Shown here in pieces: positions 32,749 through 46,398 of a stretch of DNA of 64,000 nucleotides. The notes beneath the pieces are model-generated. The model saw only the letters and a list, made by a program, of their open reading frames with translations, ran no database searches and was not told the origin of the DNA. This DNA comes from a bacterium. Its GTDB lineage: Bacteria > 4484-113 > JAFGCY01. The DNA lies in the NCBI GenBank assembly GCA_020849855.1, contig JADZFO010000034.1:62001-126000 (forward strand), in the 5' to 3' direction. A program made the position numbers and the translations under genes. Each line of letters starts with the position of its first letter. Position 1 is the stretch's first letter.

Positions 32749-33264
32749 ATGAACCGTAGCGGTAAAGAGCAAAAAGTTGATCAGTACGAGCAGGCGGTCG
32801 GCGTCGCGACCTATGCCTTCCTCTGCGAGTACAACAAAATCTCAGTTGCTGATTTCGAGAAGGCCCGCGCAGACTTCCGTGAGCTGGGTGCCGGCACTGT
32901 TGTGCTGAAGAACACCCTGGCCCGGATCGTCTTTGAGCGCCACGGCCTGGAGCAGGTCGCGGAGTACCTCGCCGGCCCCAGCTTGCTGGTGTACGGCAGC
33001 GAAGAGGTGGCTCCGGTGGCCAAGCTGCTGGACAAGATGATGCGCCGCTTCCGGGGCAACCTGGGCGTCAAGGCCATCATTTTTGACGGCTCGATCTTCG
33101 GCAAGGAGCAGTTCAAGAGCTTCACCAACCTTCCCACGAAGGATGAGGTTCGTGCGCGTCTGCTGGGTGTCCTCCAGGCACCGCTGGGTAACTTCCTGCG
33201 CGTCAACAGCGCGGCCCAGCGCCTGGTCACGGTGCTCAGCCAGTACGCCGAAAAGTCCGCTTAG
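32749..33264 (+). CDS. rplJ: 50S ribosomal protein L10
   Basis: A 171-residue protein forming the base of the L7/L12 stalk, with VLKNTLARIVFE, GPSLLVYGSEEVAPVAK and the C-terminal helix that binds L12 dimers (LLGVLQAPLGNFLRV to the end). The ATG at 32749 follows GGGGGA. The gap from rplA is only 11 bases, so the long L10 leader typical of E. coli is missing. Confidence 0.95.
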   Translation: MNRSGKEQKVDQYEQAVGVATYAFLCEYNKISVADFEKARADFRELGAGTVVLKNTLARIVFERHGLEQVAEYLAGPSLLVYGSEEVAPVAKLLDKMMRRFRGNLGVKAIIFDGSIFGKEQFKSFTNLPTKDEVRARLLGVLQAPLGNFLRVNSAAQRLVTVLSQYAEKSA

Positions 33265-33339
33265 CGGACAGCCGGGGCGGATCCGGCATGACTCGACATT
33301 ACCTGGGGCGTTAGCCCTAATGAGAATGCGGAGGTTGCA

Positions 33340-33771
33340 ATGTCTGTAGCTGATCTGAAGGACAAGGTACTCGCCCTGTCCGCTGACGAGCAGAAGGAGT
33401 TCTTTGCTGAGACTCTGGGCGCGCTGCCGGTGGTGCGCGTCAACGATCTCGTCAAGCATCTGGAAGAGACCTGGGGCGTCAGCGCCGCGGTCGCTGCTGC
33501 GCCGGTCATGGTCGCTGCCGCTGGCGGCGGTGGTGACGAGGGCGGCGGTGCCGAGGCCAAGACCGAGTTCGACGTCATCCTCAAGGAAGTCGGCGACGCC
33601 AAGCTCAACGTTATCAAGGTGGTCCGTGACATCACCGGCCTGGGCCTGAAGGAAGCCAAGGAGCTGGTCGAGGCCGCTCCGAAGCCCGTCAAGGAGAAGG
33701 TGCCCAAGGCCGAGGCCGACGACATGGTCAAGAAGCTCATTGAGGCCGGCGCGAGCGCTGAGCTAAAGTAA
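33340..33771 (+). CDS. rplL: 50S ribosomal protein L7/L12
   Basis: A 143-residue stalk protein, longer than the common 120-130. The dimerising N-terminus (1-35) is followed by an Ala/Gly hinge containing GGGGDEGGG (about 60-75), then the factor-binding C-terminal domain ([33 protein letters not shown]). GCGGAGG precedes the ATG. Confidence 0.97.
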   Translation: MSVADLKDKVLALSADEQKEFFAETLGALPVVRVNDLVKHLEETWGVSAAVAAAPVMVAAAGGGGDEGGGAEAKTEFDVILKEVGDAKLNVIKVVRDITGLGLKEAKELVEAAPKPVKEKVPKAEADDMVKKLIEAGASAELK

Positions 33772-33807
33772 GCCAAACCCTGATATACAATAGCAACAAC
33801 TGGTAAT

Positions 33808-33838
33808 CCACCGGGGGGCCATGGCCCTCCGGTGGTTT
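33808..33838 (+). terminator. Attenuator hairpin between rplL and rpoB
   Basis: CCACCGG/CCGGTGG extends into an inner GGGCC/GGCCC pairing (12-13 bp in all) followed by TTTG. It stands where E. coli has its rplL-rpoB attenuator and would lower rpoBC transcription relative to ribosomal proteins. Confidence 0.7.
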
Positions 33839-33921
33839 GCCGCGTCAACCCCTGCCCCCGGGGAAGACGCAGCTTTGTACTGGCGGGCAGCTTCGCTTCA
33901 AAGCGAAAGGAGAGATGAAGA

Positions 33922-36900
33922 GTGGGTAACCTGATTGAGTTCCGACACGCACTGACCGACTACAAAGAACGCCCGCTGCCGAACCTGCTAGAAGTTCCGA
34001 CCAAGGCATTTGAGTGGTTCTGTTTCCACGGCATTCGCGAGGTCTTTGACGAGATCTTCCCGATTGCCTCGAACGACGGCAAGTACGAACTGCACTTTAC
34101 TGATTACGAGATCGTGCTGCCCAGCATCACGCCGCGTGAGTGCTTTGACACTGACGCCAACTACAACGCGACGCTGCGCGGCATCTTCTCCTTCCATAAC
34201 AACCAGACCGGAGAAATCAAGGAACAGGAAGTATTTATCTGCGAGCTGCCGTTCATGACCAAGAACGGCACCTTCATCATCAACGGCGTTGAGCGCGTGG
34301 TGGTGAACCAGCTCGTCCGCGCCCCGGGTGTCTACTTCACCAAGGGCGAGAAGCGCACGGCCAACGAGAACGCGCACATGGTGAAGCTCATCCCTTACCG
34401 TGGTGCCTGGCTGCGCTATGAGTACGACATCAAGACCGCCTCCTACCAGGTGCGCATGGACAGCCCGCGCCGCGTGCTGAAGATCCCGATGATGGACTTC
34501 CTGCGCGCCCTGGGCTTCACCGTCGACCAGGACCGCAACCTCATCTGCCTGACGGACGAGATGTGGGAGCACTACGGGCTGGACCGCAACATGTGGCCCA
34601 ACCCGGAGATGAGCACCGAGGACGAAGGCCTGAAGGGAACGCTGCAGCGTGACACCACCCGCAGCATGCGCGAGGCGCAGGTGGAAATCTGGCGTAAGCT
34701 GCACCCCACCGACCCCTACAGTGACGAAGTGCTGTCCAACATGCTGCCCAGCCGCTTCTTTGACCCCAAGCGCTATGACCTGCAGCGGGTGGGCCGCTAC
34801 ATCCTTAACAAGAAGCTTGAGCTGAACATCTCCGAGGACACGCTGACCCTGTCGGTGGCGGACATGTTCGAGGCCTTCCGCAGCCTCAAGGAGCTGCAGG
34901 AAGGCAGCCGCGGGCGGATCGACGACATCGACCACCTGAACCTGGAGAACCGCCGCACCGAGCATGTGGGCGAGCAGCTGGCCAACCAGTTCCGCAAGGG
35001 CCTGCAGCGCGTTGAGCGCATCGTCCGCGAAAAGATGATGCTGCCCGAGGCGGAGAAGGAAAGCCCCAAGACCCTGATCAACACGCGTCCGATCATCGGT
35101 GTGGTCAAGGAGTTCTTCGGGTCGAGCCAGATGAGCCAGTTCATGGATAACACGAACCCGCTCACCAGCCTGACCCACAAGCGCCGCTTCAGCGCCCTGG
35201 GCCCCAAGGGCCTGACCCGCGAGGCCGCGCGCTTTGACTTCCGCGACGTGCACCACAGCCACTACGGCCGCGTCTGCCCGATCGAGAGCCCGGAAGGCCC
35301 GAACATCGGCCTGATCAGCTCCCTGAGCTGCTATGCCCGGGTTAACGACTACGGCTTTATCGAGACGCCTTACTTCCGCGTCACCGGCGGCGTCATCTCC
35401 GACGAGATGGTCTACCTCAGCGCCGACCAGGAGCTGGAGTTCCACATCGCCCCCAGCACCGTACTGGCTGATAAGGAAGGCTATATCCAGGAGCCGGTGC
35501 TCTTCGTGCGCCGCCGCGGCAACTTCGAGCAGGTCAGCCGCGAGGACGTCGACTATGTCGAGGTCGCCCCGAACCAGTTCATCTCGGTGACCACCAGCCT
35601 GATCCCCTTCCTGGAGCACGACGACGCCAACCGCGCGCTGATGGGCTCCAACATGCAGCGCCAGGCCGTGCCCCTGCTCTACCCCGACAGCCCGGTGGTC
35701 GGCACTGGTATCGAGCGCAAGCTGGCCGAGGACGCCGGCGGCCTGGAGATCAGCCCCTTCTGCGGCGAGGTTACCTACGTCGACAGCAAGAAGATCACTC
35801 TGCGCAAGGGCATCGTCTACGACCGCCACACCTGCGAGATCCTCGACCTGCCCAACATGGAGAAGATCGAGGGCGAGGAGATCCTGACGCGCAGCAAGTT
35901 CGATTACATCTTCGAGCCGCACACCGTGCAGCAGGAGACATACCGTAAGCTGCCTTTCGAGGACCGCGCCTTCCGCAAACTGCGCAAGAGCAACGAGCAC
36001 ACGGAGACCCTCTCCCTGCGCAAGTTCCAGCGCAGTAACCAGGGCACCCTGATCAACCAGCGCATCGTGGTCCGCAAGGGCTACCCGGTGATCAAGGGCG
36101 ACCTGTTGGCCGACAGCTCCAGCACCTTCATGGGAGAGCTGGCGCTGGGCCAGAACGTGCTTGTCGGCCTGATGAGCTGGCGCGGTTACAACTTTGAGGA
36201 CGCCATCCTGGTGTCCGAGCGCCTGATCAAGCAGAACCTCTACACCAGCATCCACATCGAGAAGCATGAGTGCGAGGCGCGCCAGACCAAGCTGGGCCCG
36301 GAGAAGATCACCCGCGAAATCACAGGCCTCTCTGAGGACTACATCGAGCGCAACCTCGACGAGCGCGGCGTGATCCGCGTGGGCGCCGAGGTGAAGTCCG
36401 GCGACGTTCTGGTGGGCAAGATCACCCCCAAGGGCGAAAGCGACCTGACCGGCGAAGAGAAGCTGATCCGCGCAGTCTTCGGCGACAAGGGTAAGGGCTT
36501 CAAGAACACCCCGCTGAAGCTGCCGCACGGTGAGGACGGCGTGATCATCGCGACCAGCTACCACAGCCGCGACACCGGCGATGAGCTGGCGCATAACGTG
36601 GTTGAGATGGCGCGGGTCTACATCGCCAAGCGCCGTTACCTGCAGGTGGGCGACAAGATGGCCGGCCGCCACGGTAACAAGGGTGTTGTCTCCAACATCC
36701 TGCCGGTTGAGGACATGCCCTTCCTGCCTGACGGCACCCCGCTGGACATCATCCTCAACCCTCTCGGCGTGCCCAGCCGAATGAACATCGGCCAGGTGCT
36801 CGAGACGCACCTGGGCCTGGCCTGCAGCCAGATCGACATCAGCAACGAACCCGAGATCGACGCGGTCAAGGCGCTCAAGGAAAGCGAGCACTTCGAGCAT

Positions 36901-37507
36901 CACGGCGAGCTGGCGGTGACGATGGAAGACGCCATCAGCTTCACCCGCCGCAAGTCCCCGCTGAAGGTCAAGGTGCCGGTCTTCCACAGCCCCAGTGAAG
37001 GCAAGATCCGCGGTATGTTCGAGCGCATGAAGCTGCCCCTGGACGGCAAGACCGTCCTGTATGACGGCGTCACCGGCGCGCGGCTGAAGGAGCGCGTGAT
37101 GGTCGGCCTGATGTACTTCATGAAGCTCAACCACCTGGTGGACGACAAGATCCACGCCCGTTCCACCGGCTCCTATGCCCTGATCACCCAGCAGCCCCTT
37201 GGCGGAAAGGCCCAGTTCGGCGGCCAGCGCCTGGGAGAGATGGAGGTCTGGGCCCTGGAAGGCTATGGTGCCGCCTACCTGCTCAAGGAGATGCTGACCG
37301 TCAAGTCCGACGACGTTGTGGGCCGTAACAACACCTACAAGGCGATCGTCGACGGCCGCATCATCCCCGAGCCCGGCATCCCTGAAAGTTTCTACGTCAT
37401 GGTCAACGAGCTCAAGAGCCTCGGCCTTGACGTCACAGTTATCCACGAGGGTGAAGAAGCCCGCCGCGGCTTCTTTGACAGCGAGAGCACTTTTGCTATC
37501 CGAGGAG

Positions 37508-37527
<20 letters not shown>
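33922..37527 (+). CDS. rpoB: DNA-directed RNA polymerase subunit beta
   Basis: A 1201-residue beta subunit. The rifampicin region keeps the residues equivalent to E. coli D516, H526 and S531 (SQFMDNTNPL, THKRRFSALGP), so rifampicin sensitivity is expected. HYGRVCPIESPEGPNIGLI, the GDKMAGRHGNKGV catalytic lysine region and the C-terminal GGKAQFGGQRLGEMEVWALE are intact. The GTG at 33922 has AAAGGAG about nine bases ahead. It overlaps rpoC by 20 bases. Confidence 0.98.
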
Positions 37528-41839
<4,312 letters not shown>

Positions 41840-41880
41840 GTCACAGCTCTGCCTGCCGGAAGGCAACAATGCAGTACACG

Positions 41881-41913
41881 AAAGAGGGACGCGCAGGCGT
41901 CCCTCTTTGCTTT
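41881..41913 (+). terminator. Intrinsic terminator after rpoC
   Basis: A perfect 12-bp stem (AAAGAGGGACGC/GCGTCCCTCTTT) with loop GCAG, then GCTTTGC. It closes the tuf-rpoC transcription unit. Confidence 0.85.
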
Positions 41914-41959
41914 GCGGTGCCGGGGCAGCCGCGTGCAACAGTCCGCGTTCTGGCACGTC

Positions 41960-41965
41960 TATAAT
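41960..41965 (+). promoter_or_regulatory. -10 element of the kinase gene
   Basis: TATAAT nine bases before ATG at 41975, implying a leader of at most about two bases. Confidence 0.6.
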
Positions 41966-41974
41966 CCAAACCGC

Positions 41975-43231
41975 ATGAAGCCAGACCGCATCGGCAAATA
42001 CAGCATCCTCGGAGAACTGGGCAAGGGCTCCATGGGCGTGGTCTACGAGGGCCAGGCGGCCCCGGAGCAGCCCCCTGTCGCGGTCAAGGTCTTCTTCCCC
42101 GACACCCAGCTCAGCCCCGAAGAGCTGGCCACGCTAAAGGACCGCTTTGATCGCGAGGGCGCGGCACTGACCTCCGTGCACCATCCAAACGTGGTGGAAG
42201 TGCTGGAAGTCGGCCAGGACGGCGGCCACGAGTACATCGTGATGGAGAAGCTGCCCGGCCTGAACCTCAAGGAGCTGCTGCAGCTTGGCACGCGTTTCAC
42301 CCTGGCCGAGACCATCGACATCATCCTGCAGCTCCTGGCCGGCCTCGGCGCCTGCCATAAGTCCGGGCTGGTGCACCGCGACGTCAAGCCCGCCAACCTG
42401 GTGCGCAGCCCCCAGGGCGAGATCAAGCTGACCGACTTTGGCATCGCCCGTGTCCTCAAGGACGCCACCCTGGCCCGCAGCGGGACCGTGGTGGGAACGC
42501 CGAACTACATGAGCCCCGAACAGATCCGCGGCGAGAACGTCGATGCGCGCAGCGACATCTTCAGCGCCGGTGTGCTGATGTACGAACTCCTGACCGGCCG
42601 CAAACCCTTTGACGGTCCTGACGTCACCGCGATCATGTACAACGTGGCCAATGTCCAGCCGCCCAGCCTGCGCTTCTATAACGGCGCGCTGCCCGAAGAG
42701 CTGGACGCGGTGGTCTTCGCCGCCCTGGCCAAGCGCTCAGAGGAGCGCTATCCCGATACCGAGCAGTTCAGCTCCGCCATCCGCCGCCTGGAGCAATCCC
42801 TGCACTTCCGGGATGACACCGAGGCGGTGCTCAACGCCCTGCCGGCCAGCCCGGATGCCGACGCCTCCATCGGCGGCGCGATCAGCGGCGCCCCGGCGCC
42901 GGGCGTCTCCGCAGCGGCCGGGACCGGCGTACGGGCCAGCACGGCAAGTATTGCCGGTATTGGCGCCGGCATCCCGGCCATCCCAGGCGTACAGCTCAGC
43001 GGAACGGTCTACTGCGTGGACTGCGGCGCGGCCAACAGCGAGAGCCAGGAGTTTTGCCTCAGCTGCATGCGGCCCCTGCTCAAGCGCAGCACGATCCACC
43101 AGATGGCAGCCGCCCAGGCCCGCATGCTGGGGCGCACACGCCGCGTGGACATGATATTCCTGAGCTGCCTGTCGGTGGTGATGGTCACAATCGCCATCGC
43201 GGTCATCTGGCTGATGTTCTTTAAGCAGTAA
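41975..43231 (+). CDS. PknB-like Ser/Thr protein kinase with zinc ribbon and C-terminal membrane anchor
   Basis: A 418-residue kinase. The glycine loop GKGSMGVVYEG (16-26), K38, HRDVKPAN (134-141), DFG (154-156) and GTPNYMSPEQ (174-183) are all intact, so it should be active. The Ala/Gly/Pro linker (about 290-342) leads to a four-cysteine ribbon (C347, C350, C361, C364) and one transmembrane helix (393-415) at the extreme C-terminus. A tail-anchored kinase would face the cytoplasm. The substrate is unknown; neighbouring membrane proteins are candidates. The ATG is placed by a TATAAT nine bases upstream. Confidence 0.9.
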   Translation: MKPDRIGKYSILGELGKGSMGVVYEGQAAPEQPPVAVKVFFPDTQLSPEELATLKDRFDREGAALTSVHHPNVVEVLEVGQDGGHEYIVMEKLPGLNLKELLQLGTRFTLAETIDIILQLLAGLGACHKSGLVHRDVKPANLVRSPQGEIKLTDFGIARVLKDATLARSGTVVGTPNYMSPEQIRGENVDARSDIFSAGVLMYELLTGRKPFDGPDVTAIMYNVANVQPPSLRFYNGALPEELDAVVFAALAKRSEERYPDTEQFSSAIRRLEQSLHFRDDTEAVLNALPASPDADASIGGAISGAPAPGVSAAAGTGVRASTASIAGIGAGIPAIPGVQLSGTVYCVDCGAANSESQEFCLSCMRPLLKRSTIHQMAAAQARMLGRTRRVDMIFLSCLSVVMVTIAIAVIWLMFFKQ

Positions 43232-43254
43232 GAGGCAGGGCAATCGGCCGCAGT

Positions 43255-44202
43255 TTACTGCTGTTCCTTGCGCTTGCTGCGGCTGCTGATGCGCTCATCC
43301 TGCAGCAGGTCGTCCAGATCAAGCGATTCAATGATCTGCCCCAGCTCCCGGGCCCAGCGCGGCAGCTCACTTTCCTGCTTGCTGACAGGCTGTGGCGCCC
43401 TGGCCGGCTGTGCCGGGCCGGGCTTGCCCGCAGGCGCGCCGGAAGCTGCCACTGGCGCTGCGTTGGCCGGCTGCGCGGCGACTCCCGGGCCCGGCCGCTG
43501 GGCCTCAGCCGGAGCAGCGGTTGTGCTCACTCCTGCTGTCTGTTGCGGCGCCTGGGCCAGCAGGCGGGCTTCTTCCTCGCCAAGGCGCTTGCGCACTTCC
43601 TCAGGCAGGCGCGCGTCAAGCTGCTTCAGGGGGTCGTAGTCCTCGTCGCCGTAGGCTTCCAGAATGCTCTCGGCGATGGTTGCCTCTTCCTCCAGCCGGC
43701 TCTGCCTGCCGGGCTTGCCGCTGCCGCCGCGCCGCAGCATCTCGTTGATCTTGCCCTGCAGTTCGCGCAGGCGGCTGACCTCAGCCGCGCCGCCCAGGGT
43801 GGGGTCGTGCTGCGCTTGATGGATCTTGCGCGAGAGGTACTTGCTGTATTCCACCAGCATGAAGCGCTCATTGGAGCGCAGCAGCTTGCGGTAGGCGCGC
43901 TTGTCGCGGCGCTTCTGCCAGCCGCGGTTGATATTGCCCGCCAGCTTGCCAAAGACGAAGCTCAGCACCAGGCCCATGATTGAGCCCACAGGGATAAAGA
44001 AGTCTTCGCTGATCCCGGCCAGGCTGACCACAAGGCCGATATAGCTGATCATCATGGCAAACCAGATCAGCACTGTCGGCCAGCAGCCGTTTCGCTCAAC
44101 GCCCCAGGAGATCAGTTCCTTTTCATCCGGCTTATAGAGCTTCCCCGCCGGCGTGAGTCGCCAGTCCAGGTCTTCAACCAGATGTTCGATTACGTCTTTC
44201 AT
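43255..44202 (-). CDS. Membrane protein of unknown function with helical and Pro/Ala-rich tail
   Basis: A 315-residue protein. Two transmembrane helices (about 42-62 and 70-88) are followed by a basic, strongly helical stretch (about 92-165), an acidic segment and a Pro/Ala/Gln-rich linker (about 215-275). A short terminal helix contains ESLDLDDLL. No family is recognised. It is in an operon with the upstream secreted protein (11-base gap), convergent with the kinase. Confidence 0.6.
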   Translation of the reverse strand: MKDVIEHLVEDLDWRLTPAGKLYKPDEKELISWGVERNGCWPTVLIWFAMMISYIGLVVSLAGISEDFFIPVGSIMGLVLSFVFGKLAGNINRGWQKRRDKRAYRKLLRSNERFMLVEYSKYLSRKIHQAQHDPTLGGAAEVSRLRELQGKINEMLRRGGSGKPGRQSRLEEEATIAESILEAYGDEDYDPLKQLDARLPEEVRKRLGEEEARLLAQAPQQTAGVSTTAAPAEAQRPGPGVAAQPANAAPVAASGAPAGKPGPAQPARAPQPVSKQESELPRWARELGQIIESLDLDDLLQDERISSRSKRKEQQ

Positions 44203-44213
44203 TGAAACTCAGC

Positions 44214-45269
44214 TCAGCGCTGCATCCGCCAGGTGGCCGGCCGCGCCCCCCCGTCCAGCCAGGCTTTCAGCTCATCGCGGTAAGCGCTGATGTAGGCCAG
44301 CGCCTGCCGCGCGCTCTTGTTCAGGTCGGCCGCGCTCGGCCCGGGGCGGTCCCCGGGACCGCCGGACTGATAACTCTCCGGCAGCTCCAGCAGCATGTCA
44401 AAGCCGAAGATCTCGCCCTCGAACTCCGCCACATACTGCGGCCCCGCGTCTTCCTTGCTTTTGTACTTATCAGGCCTCTGCTGCACCGCTGTCGCTGTGG
44501 ACACGATCCAGTCCATGAAGCGCAGCTCCTCGCGGAAGAAGTCCTTGTACTCATCCGGCTCCGCGACAAAGGCCGCCAGCCCGGCGTCATAGCGCCGCAC
44601 CGCACGGTAATGGAAGCCGCCAAGGGTGCCGTCCAGGTTGCGCCGCGTGATCAGCTCATAGCCATCGTCAGGCCCGCCGGCATCCTCCACCTCGAACCAG
44701 CCATACAGCGTCCGGGCCCCGGCCAGGTCAATCACCCGGCCGCTGCCTCCCGCCTCCAGCACAAAACCGGCCATCGTCGCGTCGTCCAGGCCACTGGTGA
44801 AGGACATCACAACAACCAGCGGCGCGTCCTGCCCTTCTCCCGCCGGCCAGATCGCCATGCGGGACAGCACACCGCTGCGCTGCTCCGCCGTGATTTCGAT
44901 CCGCTGGGGGTCCTCATCCTCAAAGCCCACGCCAATGATCGTCAGCACCTCGCTGCCGCTTGACGTTTCTGCCTGGCTGGTCTGCGCAATCGCAATCGAG
45001 GCCCGGCGGGTCTTGCCCCACTTGATATCAAGTACATCCAGCGCGCTGACGTCCGGCGGGATGACGTAGGCGAACTCTGTGCGGGCCTCTTCCTGGTCCT
45101 GGCTCAGGGCCAGCTTCAGCTTTGGGTGGCAGGCCAGCGAAAAGGCTGCGATATCCAGCTCAACCAGATCCGCTGCCGCGCGCGCCGCTCCGGCCGGAAG
45201 GGCCGTGCAAAGCAGCCCCAGCAGCAGCAAAGCGGCCGGGAGACGCAATGATAGGATTGATGCCACCAA
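44214..45269 (-). CDS. Secreted protein of unknown function
   Basis: A 351-residue protein with a signal peptide (LPAALLLLGLLCTALPAGAARA) and a mainly beta exported domain. Acidic turns and a Trp/Tyr-rich core (YGWFEVEDAGG, FHYRAVRRYD) are seen. The frame continues upstream about 60 codons into the divergent gene, but a TACAAT lies exactly six bases before the TTG at 45269, giving a clean signal peptide start. No domain is recognised. It is cotranscribed with the membrane gene downstream. Confidence 0.6.
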   Translation of the reverse strand: MVASILSLRLPAALLLLGLLCTALPAGAARAAADLVELDIAAFSLACHPKLKLALSQDQEEARTEFAYVIPPDVSALDVLDIKWGKTRRASIAIAQTSQAETSSGSEVLTIIGVGFEDEDPQRIEITAEQRSGVLSRMAIWPAGEGQDAPLVVVMSFTSGLDDATMAGFVLEAGGSGRVIDLAGARTLYGWFEVEDAGGPDDGYELITRRNLDGTLGGFHYRAVRRYDAGLAAFVAEPDEYKDFFREELRFMDWIVSTATAVQQRPDKYKSKEDAGPQYVAEFEGEIFGFDMLLELPESYQSGGPGDRPGPSAADLNKSARQALAYISAYRDELKAWLDGGARPATWRMQR

Positions 45270-45275
45270 GCTGTG

Positions 45276-45281
45276 ATTGTA
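45276..45281 (-). promoter_or_regulatory. -10 element of the secreted-protein gene (leaderless)
   Basis: TACAAT on the minus strand, six bases before TTG at 45269, within 20 bases of the divergent gene's start. Confidence 0.55.
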
Positions 45282-45297
45282 CAAGGGGGAGCAGGCT

Positions 45298-46359
45298 ATG
45301 CCTGATCGAATCGTCCGTGAGCGGGGGCGCCGCATCGTCCGCACCAGAGTGCTGGGGAGCTCGAATCCCGTCGCGCGCTGGGGCCGGGAGAGCAAGGCCA
45401 CCTGCATGGACAGTTTCGGCGGCTTTTTCCTGGGCATCCTGCTCTTTTGCATCACCTTTGCCCTGCCCTACTGTGCGGCAACCCAGGAGAAGGACTCCAA
45501 AGATATAGCCAAACTGGAGGTCAGGGACGTCGCGGCCGGGGTGCCCTCCGATGGCAAGGCGCTGATCAGCGGCCCGCTGACCGCCACCAACACGCCGGTA
45601 CCCCCGCTGGACAGCCGCACCGGCGCCCAGAAGGCCGGCACCACGATCATCTACTACCAGTACACGATGGATCTCTGGCAGACCCATACCGAGACCCACA
45701 CCGAGACCCGCACTGTCACTGAGAACGGCCAGGATATCGAGATCACGGAGGAAGTCACCGAGGACGTTTCCGAGTGGGTGAACCAGAGGGACGAGCGGCG
45801 CTGGGCCCAGCTCAGCGTGGGCACGGTCATAGTCAATCCCGAGCGCTGCGACATCGACCTCCCGGAGATAGAGATCTACCGCCAGGAGCTGCCTAATCAG
45901 CGCCGCGAGGTGGTGACAGCCATCCTGCTGCCGGACCAGGTCCTGCTGGCTGCCGAGCTGCAGTCCGGGCAGGTCGCCCCTGAGCCGGACTTTTACCGGC
46001 TGACCACCAAGAGCAAGGACGAGCTGGTCGCCTCATTGAACAGTGCCGAGGAAAGCAGCCGCTGGATCAAGATCGTGCTCTCGGTGATCCTCTGGACTGT
46101 GGCCCTGAACCTGATCGTGGGGCCTGCCATGGTGATCTTCAACATCTTCCCGATCAAGGCTGTGGGCTGCGGACTGCGGGCGCTGGTCGGCCTGGTCAGC
46201 TTCCTGACGGCCCTGGCCCTGACTTTCACCATGTATGTGGCTATCCGCTACTGGTGGGCAGTCGTGCTGGCCCTGATCCTGCTCACCTGGCTGCTGGTGA
46301 CAGTTGTAAAGAAAGGCAAGGCTGAGCCGGACCTCAGCGTACCGGAAGATACCGCCTGA
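45298..46359 (+). CDS. Membrane protein, possibly TMEM43-like
   Basis: A 353-residue protein with one N-terminal helix (about 42-60), a large extracytoplasmic domain with a Thr/Glu-repeat stretch (TETHTETRTVTENG), and three clustered C-terminal helices (about 245-330). This topology, a basic start and the GKALISGPLTA segment resemble the TMEM43/LUMA family, but I cannot confirm membership. AAGGGGGAG lies seven bases before the ATG, so this is a leadered gene. Confidence 0.55.
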   Translation: MPDRIVRERGRRIVRTRVLGSSNPVARWGRESKATCMDSFGGFFLGILLFCITFALPYCAATQEKDSKDIAKLEVRDVAAGVPSDGKALISGPLTATNTPVPPLDSRTGAQKAGTTIIYYQYTMDLWQTHTETHTETRTVTENGQDIEITEEVTEDVSEWVNQRDERRWAQLSVGTVIVNPERCDIDLPEIEIYRQELPNQRREVVTAILLPDQVLLAAELQSGQVAPEPDFYRLTTKSKDELVASLNSAEESSRWIKIVLSVILWTVALNLIVGPAMVIFNIFPIKAVGCGLRALVGLVSFLTALALTFTMYVAIRYWWAVVLALILLTWLLVTVVKKGKAEPDLSVPEDTA

Positions 46360-46386
46360 GCTTAGCGGCATTATCTGAAGCGGGGC

Positions 46387-46392
46387 TATAAT
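46387..46392 (+). promoter_or_regulatory. -10 element of hutI (leaderless)
   Basis: TATAAT six bases before GTG at 46399. Confidence 0.65.
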
Positions 46393-46398
46393 CCCGCC

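Noticed and set aside
37316-37507. A longer beta' subunit starting inside rpoB
   Set aside because: The extension is out-of-frame rpoB sequence; the beta' family begins near MKSLISSL.
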